From Przewalskia tangutica (Eukaryota > Streptophyta > Magnoliopsida > Solanales > Solanaceae): a stretch of 64,000 bases of DNA. Positions 44,575 through 55,591 of the stretch are shown here, piece by piece (the stretch's first letter is position 1; each line of letters opens with the position of its first letter). The notes under the pieces are model-generated. The model searched no databases, was not told the origin of the DNA, and saw only the letters and a list, made by a program, of their open reading frames with translations. The DNA is taken from the NCBI GenBank assembly GCA_029844215.1, contig CM056731.1:81054992-81118991 (forward strand). Reading direction: 5' to 3'. The position numbers and the translations under genes were made by a program.

Positions 44575-45989
44575 GTCACAACAAGAAACTGATAAGGTAC
44601 CTGTGACGACATCCGGTGATGTCTCCTGGTCCTGGCGGCTGGACAGGGCATAAATGCGGTTCTGAGGACCGCTGGAACTGGGACCCGTGCCACGACCTCT
44701 GCCTCGACCTGCTGGTCCATGAGTACCCTGCCCTCCGGGGCGAGTAACTGTAGGAGATGAAGACCCGACAAAAGACCCTGTAGGCTGACCCCTACCATTT
44801 GCGCTTCCCCTGGTCGGACAGGCTCTCGCAAAGTGACCCGGTTGGCCGCAAGTGTAACAAGCTCCCGGAGTAGTACCACAACTCCCGTAATGGGATCTAC
44901 CGCATCGGCCACACTGAGAGGGGGTGGTCTCGATCGGTTAGCACCTCTGCTGCCCTGGAAGTCAAAGCCACAGGGCCACGACCGCCCGAATACCTAGGCC
45001 ACGAAGACGGTGGAGGAGTGCTCTGAGCTGGCGGTGGTGCAAATCTAGTCTGCTGCTGAGGTCGTCCACCCTGAGAGCTACCAAAAGATCCTGTCGTCCT
45101 GGCCTTCTTCTGCTGCTGATATCTGTCGACCCGTCGGCCTCTACGCTCCTCACACCCAAGTGCATGAGCCTGTATGCGGGAAATGTCCATGCCCGGCTGA
45201 AGAGCTACACCCGAGCAAGACTCTGCCAAATAATCATCTAGCCCGGTGACGTAGCGGTGCACTCTGTCCTCTATATCTGCTACTAACGCAGGGACATATC
45301 GAGCCAACGAATCGAGCTCAACGTTGTACTCCCGAACTGTGCGCCCTCTCTGTCTCAGCATCAAAAATATGTCGGCCCGTGCTCTCCTCATCTGTGGCGG
45401 CAAGAAATGGCCAAGGAATGCCTCAGAGAACTCGTCCCATACAGCTGGAGGCGCATGCTCTCCCCGGGACAACTCCCACAAATCAAACCAGTCGACTGCG
45501 GTATCACGCAGCCGATGCGAACCTAAGACCACTGACTCGGTCTCCGAAGCCTTGATCACTCTCATGATCTGCTGTAACTGTCAGATGAACTCCTGCGGAT
45601 CATTCTCAGGCCTCGACCCGTAGAACTCTGGCGGGCTGCAACTCAGGAAATCCCGTAGTCTCAAACTATCCGACCTCGGGTGAACCACGGTGCTCTCGAA
45701 TCGCCGTGATCCAATTTATCTCATGTTCGCCACGATCACGCTAGTAATCGCCATCTCCTCAGAACCCATCTCCTCTCGCTCCAGTGCCGGGGACCGAGGC
45801 GCAGTCTTGTGGTCTCGTGAGCCTGCTGCGGCTCTAAACTCTGCTGGGGCTGGTGGCGTCGTGGAACTCGCTGTCTGTAGCACCACCTCTGGTAAGGACT
45901 GGGCCTGTGCCCTCGTGGTCCTCTGTGTCCTACTAGAAGCTCTCGCGGTGCCTTGCCCTTCTCGGGCGGGTTGCACTTGCGTGAGGCAT
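44575..45989 (-). pseudogene. gag: gag of element I
   Basis: The probable start is the MPHASATRPRR codons at 45989, in line with MPPRK starts in A and B; a frame change follows. The main open stretch 44897-45565 (222 codons) covers the gag core: ASETESVVLGSHRLRDTAVDWFDLWELS, FLGHFLPPQMRRARADIFL, REYNVELDSLARYVPALVADIEDRVHRYVTGL and ALQPGMDISRIQAHALG. One frameshift near 44925 leads into the frame holding two knuckles, [12 protein letters not shown] and [14 protein letters not shown] (44820-44917), which is continuous with protease. So only a few lesions separate it from an intact gag-pro. Confidence 0.9.
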
Positions 45990-46175
45990 AGCCGGTACAT
46001 AAGAATGTGTTAGAAAGAGTCCAACTTATAACATAGCTCTAAGGCACGATCTCGAGTGAGAAGAATGGAAACCAATCCTAAATATCCTGCTGCCTCTCGA
46101 TTATTGGTGTGGTGCACAACACATGATAATCAAGACTTACTAGATACGGTCGTAGACACTTTCCGAGGATTAATC
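45990..46175 (-). other. Leader of element I with GTGCAC hairpin
   Basis: The hairpin is at 46098-46132: ATTAT/ATAAT outer pairs, TGTG/CACA inner pairs, GTGCAC at 46112-46117. The internal loop sequence differs from A's while both stems are kept. Confidence 0.68.
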
Positions 46176-46186
46176 GCTCGATACCA
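46176..46186 (-). promoter_or_regulatory. Primer binding site of element I, one base short
   Basis: The + strand reads GCTCGATACCA; expected GCTCTGATACCA. The missing T falls in a CTG, the window-wide pattern of CTG/CAG differences. Confidence 0.85.
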
Positions 46187-46190
46187 CTTT

Positions 46191-48683
46191 TGTCACGACC
46201 CGATCCCGGGCCCGTGACTGGTGCCTTACCCGGGCACCCAAGTAGATATACATCAGATTAACCAGCTTAATATAAAAACAAAGACATGAGATAAAGAGTA
46301 AAATGAGAAACAGTCTATCCAAGAAAAGTTGCCTTTGGCATGTATATACATATCAAGTCCGATTACATCCCAAAATTTACAACAGACTACTGCACTTCTA
46401 AGAAAGTAAACAACTATATGGACGGGGCCGCCATACCTGAATGTACATAAAGCTACAATGACAGGAGATCATACCTAAAAGATAAGCCTCCGAGAAACGG
46501 GCTTTCCCAAAAGCGTAAGCGGTGATCCTAGGAGCGGGATCGACAACAGAGTACTCTCTACCTACTGCATGAACGCAGCCTCCGAATGAGGTCGCAACAG
46601 TACCAAGTATGTGAAATCAGAAAGTATGAAATGAAATCATAGCATTTTAAAACCAATTACAAATACGTATGAACAACCAATTTAACCGCATATAGTGCCA
46701 CAAAGATAAACAAGAGCAAAATAGATATAACGAATCGTCTTTTCTAGAACGCTAATGATCGCAAGGCCAATCGCCATAGTATCATTATGCGAGCCTAATC
46801 CCTAACTCCGCGATCCGCATAGACCACCTAGGTCTGCATGAGGTATTCCTCGCATCGAGGGTAGCTAACCCTCGGCATCAACCTGGACTCCCGCAGTCCG
46901 CATAGTCACATGGACCGCATGAGGTATTCCTCGCATCGGCGTAACACACCTGGAGTGATCATCCTGGAACTCCCGCAGCTCCGCATAGGTCACATAGACC
47001 CGCATGAGGTATTCCTCAGACGTGGCTAGCCTCACCAGTAACAAGTCGGGTAAGTGATACAATATCAAGACAACCGCTATCGTTAAACAACATAAGCACA
47101 ACAAGGAAACCCCCTTTACACAAACGTCACAAGACACTAACACACGTAGCATCATAACATGTCTACTTATCAAACCCACTTACCACACCTTCAGAAATCA
47201 TTTACAAGACTTTTATAAACAAATAAGTAAACCGTTTCCTCTTATCTTTCTCAAGTCGTTATACCTAACTTCTCATAAAGCTAGTATAACACTTAAGCTT
47301 TTTTGATAAACCAAGTATTACTTTTCTTTCAAAAATGATTCATAACTCTTTTGAAATACTTCAAGATTCTTATTATTTAAAACTCAAGTCAAAAGACATC
47401 AAAGTAAAACCAAATTTAGTTAACACACGTACGTCTACCGTACTATATATATTTCACAAATATCATGCTCAAGAGGATAGGAAGAATCACATACCTCCTC
47501 GGCTCAATCCACCTGCCAAGTCGAATATGTCGCGCGCAGGGTATCAACCTATAATAGTCAAATACGTCTATCAACGTCTAGACTACTCCGTAGAATATTC
47601 TAAGCATAAGGTTCTTTATTCTACGGAAAATTGGGCAGCACTTCCCTACCCGTAAAACTACACAAGTCTACTGTAAATACAGTCCAATGTAATTACAGTT
47701 CAATTCTCTTCTTTAACATCCTTCTATATATCTTATGCTTAATTCTAAACTACTACAATATGTAATCTCCAATTACCATAGAAGGACAAAGATTATTACC
47801 TCGATAAGCCCAAAATTATCCAAGATATAAGTCGATCCTGAGCAACGTTTAGCTCCTATTCTGTACGCTCCAATCTGCTCCAAGAAACCTTTAGAAGTTT
47901 CTAAACAACTTCTCCTAATACTTCAACCAACTATGAAGATTTCCTAGGGTTTCGTTTTGTGACTAAAGAAAATAAAGTAGTATTTTCGGGCTCTTAGTAT
48001 AGAGGTAACTTGGGAATACTACAAGGGATTTAGGCTAAGGTATTTTGGGATAGTAACAATACTTGAAGACAATTTTTCTACAAAGGGGGGGGGGGGGATG
48101 TTTCGGACGAGAACTACTAAAAGGGGGGAGGGAGTTTTGGACGAGATACTACAACAAAGGGGGAAAGATTTTTGTGACTTGGAAATTGTTTAAGTGGATG
48201 AAGAAGTCTTGCAACTTAAGGGGGTATTTATAGGACATTCAAGGGTCAAGATTCAAGCATGTGTATGGTGAAGATTTGGTTGCTTGTGTGAGTGGAGTCT
48301 TCCAACCAAGTGTCCACCACAACTTTGGGACATATGTCCACCACAACTTTGGGACATATGTCCACCACAAAAATGAGACATGTGACTAGCCACATGTCTT
48401 CCAGAAACAGTCCAAGGCAAGGGTCCCCCCCTTCCCACTTGCTCCACTAATTCGTCCAACATGTGCCACCTAGGGGTGACACATGTCGCCCTCCTATTGG
48501 TCCAAAATATTTCATCTCTCGGAAAAATTCGTAATTGGTTAAATATTAAAAACGTAAAATTTCCTTCACAAGGTTCGGAATCTTTTCCGTTGGAAGTTCA
48601 CAATTTCATCCTTAACCTAATTAGGGCTTATACATTTGTACGTACGTCCTCGCATACATACTCTGGAACTACGGGGTATAACA
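46191..48683 (-). repeat. 5' LTR of element I
   Basis: Partner of 38538-41065. From about 47080 to 48683 the two are nearly identical. From 46191 to about 47050 they differ by many small indels clustered at CAG/CTG. Tandem array 46800-47035; 24-bp repeat 48309-48382; 13-base G run near 48086. Confidence 0.95.
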
Positions 48684-48688
48684 TTAAG
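48684..48688. repeat. Target-site duplication of element I, right copy (TTAAG)
   Basis: Matches 38533-38537. Confidence 0.95.
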
Positions 48689-48920
48689 TCTTTGCAAGAC
48701 TTGGTCATCTTAATAATGGTCAAATGACCATTCTAACCATGTCCATTTCGTCCAAGACCACTAAGGGGGGTGACATGTGTCGCCCTCCCATTCGTCGCAA
48801 TATTTTGTTTTTCCGAAAATTCCATATTTCCGATAAATTTATATTATTCTCAAATCTTAACATTTTTTAGTTCTTACGTACGTTCTTATAAACATGTCCT
48901 GCAATTTATAGGGTGTAACA
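48689..48920 (-). repeat. 3' LTR of element J, right part
   Basis: Completes J's LTR with the complement of TGTTACACCC (one substitution cluster, 'ttatagggtgtaaca'). It carries GGGTGACATGTGTCGCCC (about 48768-48785). It matches 53701-53939. Confidence 0.9.
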
Positions 48921-48935
48921 TTCTTCCCCCCTTAG
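48921..48935 (-). promoter_or_regulatory. Polypurine tract of element J, with decayed upstream hairpin
   Basis: The minus strand reads CTAAGGGGGGAAGAA. The neighbouring hairpin (48937-48955) is present but mismatched. Confidence 0.8.
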
Positions 48936-49035
48936 AAACATTCTCCCCCGAATATTCTTTCGGGGTCAATCTTATAAATAGCGACATAGTCTCCTTTTAC
49001 AACCCCTACATACTAATAATGCCACACGTGGCCAC

Positions 49036-50060
49036 ATAACAAAACTTATACCAGAACGTCAACCTGAACTCCAAGTGTCGACGTCAGTTATCTGCATAAA
49101 GCTTTTGTCGACTCTGAGCTTGCTAATAATCTTTCCTGGATAGGCTTCGCCTTATCCACAGCCCGCTTAATCAAGTCTGGGCTAACTAACTGAACCTCGT
49201 CTACGCCGAACCAACCAATCGGCGAGTCTACACTTTCTTCATACCGAGCCTCATACAGGGCCATCTGGATACTGGAATGGTAGCTTTTGTTATATGCAAA
49301 CTCAATAAGAGACAAATAATTCTTCCAGCTAACCCTGAAATCAATAACACCGACCCGCAACCTATCCTCAAGTGCCTGGATAGTACGCTCTGTCTGTCCG
49401 TCGGTCTGAGGGTGAAATGCAACACTGAGACTCACTTGTGTCCCTAATCCCTTCTGAAAAACCTCCAGAAGTTATCCGTAACTGAGCTCATCTGTCTGAC
49501 ATCATAAACATAGGAACCCCGTGCAGTCTCACAATCTCCCTGCTATATAAGCATAAACCTCAGCCGAGTAAGTGGTCCCAATCCGGAAGAACACGACTGG
49601 TTTCGCCAGCCTATTTACTATGACCCCCAGGGAGTCGCACTTCCTCTGAGTACGATGCCACCCTGTAACAAGATGCATATTAATTACCTCCCATATCTAA
49701 GGCGGGATCTAAATCTCCTGTAATAGCCCACTGGGCTTCTGGGGTTCAACCTTGACCTGCTACTATTTCAGACATTAAGCAACAACTATGCTACGTCCCT
49801 TTCCAGGCCATCTTACCAATACATACATCTGAGGTCACGACACAACTTAGTCGACCCCGAACAATTAGAGCAATAAGCACTGTGTGCCTCACTTAAAACC
49901 TGCTGACAAATCCTGCAGCACCGGGTACACACAATCTATCCTCATATCACAGCACCCCATCCGGTGCTACTCAAACAGGCTCTTCTCTTCTCGGAGAGCC
50001 GTAACTCGATACCGTATTATAACTGGATCCTCATACTGCCGCCTCTTTACCTCCTCAACG
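49036..50060 (-). pseudogene. pol: Integrase relic of element J
   Basis: 49088-49435 reads VAFHPQTDGQTERTIQALEDRL, EFAYNKSYHSSIQMALYEARY and PIGWFGVDEVQLVSPDLI: the catalytic-Glu end of the core and the following part. 49440-50060 aligns by eye with element I's integrase in DNA but has stops in every frame. No chromodomain is found between 49036 and the polypurine tract, so the 3' end of pol is deleted. Older than I by its level of decay. Confidence 0.82.
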
Positions 50061-50760
50061 ACGGAAGACTCGGTAACCTCTCGGATCTAAAACTTCATTT
50101 ACCTTGGAAACAAATAATCGAAGCCCTCGGCTCGGTAGCTGATGAATCTCACGGACCACGTCCTGTCTATCTGGCTGCCCATCTGACAGACTACCCATAG
50201 ATCCACGACTAAGAGTATTCAGAATCGTCTCGGCTTTCCCCGGGTGGTATAGGATATCAATATCACAATCCTTGAGTAACTCTAACCACCGTTTCTGTCG
50301 CAAATTCAGCTGCCTCTGTCTGAAGATATACCAGAAGTTCTTGTGGTCTGCACAAATATACACATGAAGTCTATATAAGGAATGCCTCCAAATCTTCAAG
50401 ATACGATTAACTGCCGCCTACTCTAAATCGTGAGTAGCGTAATTCCTTTCATGTTTCCCTAACCGCCGGAAAAACATAGGCTCTAACCTTATCGTGTTGC
50501 ATCAGCACGCAACCCAACAAAACTCTCAAAGTGTTACCATAATAACCTAACCATCTAGTCTCTCAGGAGGGATTAGAACTGTAGTCGTGGTCAACTTATC
50601 TTCCAATAACTGGAAACCTTTCTCATTCTTGCAAAATATTCGGGCATCCTTAATCTCAATTATGGTTCCTGTTTCCCTTTCTCTGTTGCAACCAAACTTG
50701 GTCACCATACTTAGATTTGATTCATTTGCCTGCCTCATAGCTAATACTTCCTGTCAATTA
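50055..50760 (-). pseudogene. pol: RNase H and RT connection relic of element J
   Basis: 50055-50399 reads [47 protein letters not shown] sequence ending in an altered LSRGSMGS junction. The catalytic TDHKS box is ADHKN. 50547-50738 has FQLLEDKLTT. RT fingers and palm are missing. Confidence 0.8.
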
Positions 50761-51769
50761 CAATTTAGGGGGGGAGATTTCCTTGATCTCGTCAAGTAGT
50801 AATCCTATCATTCTCTCCCGGCTCATAGAGCTTATAACCAGGTGTTCAACCTCCATTCACGGTATTACATAATCTAATGGCTTGTCAAGATTTCTTATCG
50901 CTCGAGTGTCTACTCGTCTTTCCTTATAATTCAGTTCAAGTTGTCCTGGGGTCCCTTACCCCTCCATATTTTCTTACTATCTTCCTCGTTAGTACAGATG
51001 TTACCACATTTCCTCGAGGTGTTCTTACTGCCCATCATCTACTAATGGTCTTTACACTAGTCTGGGGTAATCATATCTCGTGCAACTTACATAACCATAG
51101 TTGTATTTTCTTTTATCATTCTGGTCATAACTCTTCCTTAAGATTATAATTAGCAAAAGTATTTCTATCTTGAATCATAATCGTACAGTTTCATACATGC
51201 GTACTACCTGCATTGGTATCCTTATGACACTTCCTCGACCATTTCGTAACGTCGTTCTTAATTACCCCAACACAAAACCTTTCCCACGGTTATCTAAAAC
51301 TGTAACCTATGGTATGACGATACTGAAGACCTTACCCGTCTCCTATCATTCGTCTAACAACATGGGTACACGTAACCCCATAATACGTAAAACTATCCTT
51401 TTACGTGGGGGAGAGAACTTATCTCCCTTACAAAATCTTATCATCAAGTGCCCCCTTATAATCGTATAGATTTTCAAAACCTACTAATGATGTCTTCTGT
51501 TTTCCGCAGGCAGCACTCGTACTTATCTTATTCTTGCTTGCGCGCTATCCTGAACTTATCCGAAAGGTCGTGGCCCTGACCGCCACACCAAACCAACTCC
51601 AAGTACCTCCAAGGGAACTTAACATAAGGGCACTTAACATAAACTCCTTCAAATTCAAGTATTACTTACTTCTGCATCAATTTACCCCAAATGAATAAGT
51701 CACACCGACTTATTAAAATCAACGATGTCAAAGAAGGGAGGATAATTCACTGGTTACCACCACTTCTCT
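50761..51769 (-). other. Noncoding internal segment of J, partly shared with G
   Basis: No coding similarity seen on either strand. The stretch about 51030-51160 matches G 31600-31730. The small ORFs (50877-51149, 51170-51469) have no family features and are not kept elsewhere. Confidence 0.5.
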
Positions 51770-52030
51770 TCCTTTCCACTCGATAACCGGCTTACCGGGA
51801 AACTGGAATCGAGCCAATCTCTCTCTGCAGTCAACGTTGGCATAACAAGAGGCCTACTAGCCCGTACTCATAATGACCTCAACGTCTATCATAACAGCTC
51901 TGCTAGGTGTGATAGGGTCCAACGACTGTATCGTCACCGGGCAATTATTATATCCCCGCTCAGCTACCACCCATCACTCACGGGTGTAGTTACCTCGAAA
52001 GGTTCTCATGGCTTCATGCTCTATTTCTTT
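51770..52030 (-). pseudogene. pol: Protease relic of element J
   Basis: The + strand text from 'actcgataaccggcttaccg' through 'ggaaactggaatcg' to 'gtagttacctcgaaagg' is the complement of element I at about 44255-44510: the part from the FxFPGKPVI-like segment back to the [12 protein letters not shown] segment. The sequence up to the catalytic Asp is lost, and the relic joins directly to unrelated DNA near 52030. Confidence 0.7.
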
Positions 52031-52089
52031 ACACTTTATTGCTCTCTTTTTCACTAGTCGTACGCTTTCCGTACTTCCAAACTTATACT

Positions 52090-52380
52090 AACATATGTAC
52101 ATAACTTCCATACTAAATCCGGCCTCCAATCTTTGGAGTTACTATATTAAACAATATAAGGCCATTTCCGGCTCTCACAACTTGGTTCCGGTGGAATACG
52201 TCCACGAACCCGTAAAACGATTAACTAGACTCGGGCCTTGCACCCTCGTGACCCTGTCATGTAGCGGGACTACTACCAACTGATCCCATTTCTATTACAG
52301 GCTATGGGGCGACCCTTAATAGGTCCTCAACCCGACTCGACGTCGTACTTAACTCTTATCCTTGGTCTGACTTAACTTTT
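52090..52380 (-). other. Noncoding block shared by pol-defective elements (copy in J)
   Basis: Contains 'aaggccatttccggctctca', 'ggttccggtggaatacgtcc', 'acgaacccgtaaaacg', 'gggccttgcaccctcgtgac' and 'ggctatggggcgaccc'. In J it lies upstream of the protease relic, unlike G, where it lies downstream. Confidence 0.75.
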
Positions 52381-53109
52381 TACTACCCGAGAAGGCCTTA
52401 TATACCTAAGGTCTCGGTGGTTATCAATATTCTTAGGCTCGCAATTTCCATGCTCCAAGCCTACCTTATCAGTCCCCCCGTAAACGGGTACAATAACTTC
52501 TCATTAGCTCTTAATCGTGTTGTTTTAATCATAATAACCATACTTACTCCATACGGATCTCATCCGTACCATTCTCTTAATCATACCACGTAGCTTATTC
52601 TATTAACATAGTCTTCCATTAAGTACCCTAACAAGACTTCTTAAGGGTTCATTACCCTATCAGACAGCTCATAATTTCCTAATTGTATCAAATTAGCACA
52701 TAAATCTTGATGAGAATCCATTAAACTGTTTCATACCTTCCCGGTATCTAATTAGTCCTTACCAATTCCTGGTAATCTAAAATCATTCTAGGCAACCCAT
52801 ATATGACCCTCATACATAAATCCGTATAGCTGTACGTCATTATACCAACTATACAACAATTACAACCAACCTGGATACGCAATCCACATAATCCTTCCCG
52901 GTCATCACGCTTTCTCAGAATGCAATCAACATAACTCGTTAGGGAGAGACGACCCTAACAACACAGCTCTATCGCACGATCTCAGAGTGAGAAGAATGGA
53001 AATCAATCCTAAATGTCCTGCAGCCTCCTGGTTATAGATGTGGTGCACAACACACCGATAACCAAGACTCTACTAGACACGGTCTGTAGACACTTTCCGA
53101 GGACTAACT
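52381..53109 (-). other. Leader and 5' noncoding region of J, matching C
   Basis: Matches 22931-23642 along its length; no gag. The GTGCAC hairpin is at 53029-53064, with arms TGGTTAT (53029-53035) and ATAACCA (53058-53064): both arms are changed relative to the other five copies so that pairing is kept. Confidence 0.8.
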
Positions 53110-53121
53110 GCTCTGAAACCA
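53110..53121 (-). promoter_or_regulatory. Primer binding site of element J
   Basis: The minus strand reads TGGTTTCAGAGC, one mismatch to the initiator tRNA-Met site. Confidence 0.88.
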
Positions 53122-53125
53122 CTTT

Positions 53126-53939
53126 TGTCACGACCCGACCCCGGGCCCGCGACTGGTGCCCTACCTGGGCACCCATGTCAGGTATACATCAGAGAATTGC
53201 AGCGGAACATACACAACACATATATATACTTAGACAGTAAACAACAACAGGCTAGCCGATAAGGCCATCTTCCGTAAAATATACACATACCTAAAAACAT
53301 CAGTTACATTTTCTTTAGAAGATCACAAACAACTTTCCTTCAATTCCAAATCTAAACCTAGGAAAGTGACTAGGTTTTCACCTTGCGACTAATACGAAAA
53401 CGCCACTTTTGCGAGATCTTTCTATTGAGATACCCTTACAATACCCTTAGGAACCTTGGCTTAACGTGTGGAGATTATTGGACAACAATTGGAAAAAAAT
53501 CTCTTGAAACCCTCCCCATTGCCGAGAGCTCTCCTATGATTTCTTCAAATTTTCTTGAAATTTGTCTAAGTGTAAAGCCTTGTCTTGCTACTAGTATTAC
53601 TATATAGGAACATGGAGGGTCAAGATTAAAACAAATGGGTGGCTTGGATGCATTTCACAAGGATCAAGCCAAGTGGCCTTGACTAAGTCAACAATGTCAA
53701 GCTTAAGTCTTTGCAAGACTTGGTCATCTTAATAATGGTCAAATGACCATTCTAACCATGTCAATTTCGTCCAAGACCACTAAGGGGGGTGACACGTGTC
53801 GCCCTCCCATTCGTCATAATATTTTGTTTTTCCGAAAATTCCAAAATTCCGATAAATTTATACTATTCTCAAATCTTAACATTTTTTAGTTCTTACGTAC
53901 GTTCTTATAAACATGTCCTGCAATTTACGGGGTGTAACA
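53126..53939 (-). repeat. 5' LTR of element J, with a 2.1-kb internal deletion
   Basis: Only 814 bp, against about 2920 bp for the 3' LTR. The text jumps at about 53318 from the equivalent of 36031 to that of 38141, with CTTT at both breakpoints. The lost part holds tandem repeats and mid-LTR hairpins. The promoter end and the LTR terminus are kept. Confidence 0.88.
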
Positions 53940-53944
53940 GAAAC

Positions 53945-54444
53945 GGTAGTGATTTCATTAATGAAAGGGTGCAGTGTGTTTATGACTTAAAGTGGAACAG
54001 TTGGTCTCATTGTTAAAAGTATAACTTAAAAGGTAAAAATGATTGCATTACTCTCATGACTGCAAGGTTCAGTGTGCTTATTGATGTTATATTATATCAT
54101 GGACTACCTGCAGTGAGGAAGGATTCCACAGGCATGATTGATATTATGGGCGTGAGACCCATGGTTATATTTGAGTAATGACTTTGAGGGCATGCGTCCC
54201 TGATTTGACATGACTGCTTATGTATTGTGTACTATAGTTTGGCTATCATACATGTCTCCTATTTTGTATAGACTGTTATGATTTCATTACAGTATTTTCA
54301 GTTTCACATACTTGGTACATTCTTCGTACTGACCTCCTTCGGGGGGCTGCGTTCATGCCGCAGGTTTAGGTACACAGTTTGGTGATCTGCAGGTGTAGGA
54401 CCCTGCTCCGAGTTTTGGATAGCTCTATATGTTCAGGAGTTTAT
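53945..54444 (+). repeat. 3' LTR of element G, second part
   Basis: Resumes G's LTR after J: 'gtgaggaaggattccac', 'gggcgtgagacccatgg' and the CTGCG/CGCAG hairpin (54347-54363). Broken by K after TTTAT. Confidence 0.82.
54440..54444. repeat. Target-site duplication of element K, left copy (TTTAT)
   Basis: It recurs at 63836-63840 after K. Confidence 0.93.
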
Positions 54445-55038
54445 TGTCACGACCCGAACCCGGGCCCGTGACTGGTGCCTTACCCCGGGCACCCTAGTGA
54501 TACAACATCAGAGAAAATCAGCGGAAATAAAAACATGAACATGAATTAAGAGACAAGATAAATAAACAGGCCAACCAAAATAGTTGCCTTCATCATATAT
54601 ACATAAATACCCGAACAGTTATCCTTTTTACAAACCCTGTCCACAACAAAGGCATGCACTCTAAGATTTATACAACAACTATGACGGAAAGGGCCCGCCA
54701 TACCCCGAACGCATAAGAACTTACGGACTGGGGTAACATACCAAAGATAAGCCTCCACGAAACGGAGCTTCCCAAAACGCTGAAATGAGATCCTAAACGC
54801 GGATCGACAGATGTACTTCTACTCGCAGATGAACGCACTCAAGGAGGTCAAGACAACATGTACCAAGTATGTGAAATCAGAAATATCAGAAATGAAATCA
54901 TAATAGTCTATAAAAGCAGGAGAGTATGATAACCAAACTACGATACACACATAATGATTATATCAATTCGTGGTCTCACACCCACAACATCAATCCCGCG
55001 TGAGTACCTTTCTCATCACGGCAATCATGATATGATAA

Positions 55039-55320
55039 CAACAAGACAAAGAATCCAAATGGGAGCATACCCGTGCGCTACGATCGTGGTCGATATGTCC
55101 AAAGGGAACAAATAAGACAACATTCCAAATGGAAGCATACCCGCGCGCCACGATCGTGTCAAGATGTCCAGGAAACAATAAGACAAAGATTCCAAATGGA
55201 AGCATACCCGTGCGCTACGCATCGTGTCAGTATGTCCAAAGGGAAACAATAAGACAACAAGGCGGTAATCAAAGTGGAAGCATACCCGTGCGCTACGCAT
55301 CGTGTCAGTATGTCCAAAGC
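55039..55320 (-). repeat. Tandem repeat in K 3' LTR, about 69-bp unit, four copies
   Basis: Reverse orientation of the B LTR repeat: 'ggaagcatacccgtgcgcta' then 'cgtgtcagtatgtcc'. Confidence 0.88.
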
Positions 55321-55470
55321 GATTAACAAAAGTAACACTATCAGCGAACGCACTGCGGAATTTATCCGTCACTGCCGGTCACGTCCAAGTAAGTTCTCAA
55401 CAAGTCAACCGACCCTCTATCGAGAGACGCAGTAGTATAGAAACACAATTCTTGCACAACAAAGGCTATC

Positions 55471-55591
55471 ACAACAAGCATAGGCAAGTTTCACAACAAC
55501 AAGCATAGGCAAGTTTCACAACAACAAGCATAGGCAAGTTTCACAACAACAAGCATAGGCAAGTTTCACAACAACAAGCATAGGCAAGTTT
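55471..55591 (-). repeat. 25-bp tandem repeat in K 3' LTR, five copies
   Basis: 'acaacaagcataggcaagtt' plus 'tcaca'. Four copies in the 5' LTR (61248-61342); two degenerate copies in B LTRs near 15229-15270. Confidence 0.95.

Larger units (their letters stand above)
38538..48683 (-). mobile_element. Element I: minus-strand chromovirus, best-preserved autonomous-type element
   Basis: 10,146 bp flanked by TTAAG: 5' LTR 46191-48683 (2493 bp), primer site, leader, gag, protease, RT, RNase H, integrase with chromodomain, polypurine tract, 3' LTR 38538-41065 (2528 bp). The promoter halves of the LTRs are nearly identical, so it is recent. Coding breaks are few: a gag frameshift, one TAG in RT, and a few indels in RNase H and integrase. 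Confidence 0.96.
35847..53939 (-). mobile_element. Element J: minus-strand, gag-less, decayed Ty3/gypsy element carrying nested element I
   Basis: Its 3' LTR (35847-38537 plus 48689-48920) is split by I. The internal region is 48921-53125 and a shortened 5' LTR lies at 53126-53939. The right flank is GAAAC (53940-53944). The left junction reads gaaa-tca-tcacg where gaaac-tgtcacg is expected, a CTG to TCA change. G's LTR resumes to the right. Inside are integrase, RNase H and protease relics and the shared noncoding block, but no gag and no intact RT. Confidence 0.85.

Noticed and set aside
44897..44930. Programmed frameshift between gag and pol in element I
   Set aside because: The shift lies before the zinc knuckles, inside gag, and has no slippery heptamer I can recognise; a mutation or sequence error is simpler.
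50877..51469. Two ORFs of about 90-100 codons in J's internal region as a possible extra gene
   Set aside because: No start context, no conserved motif, and the matching part in G is not open.
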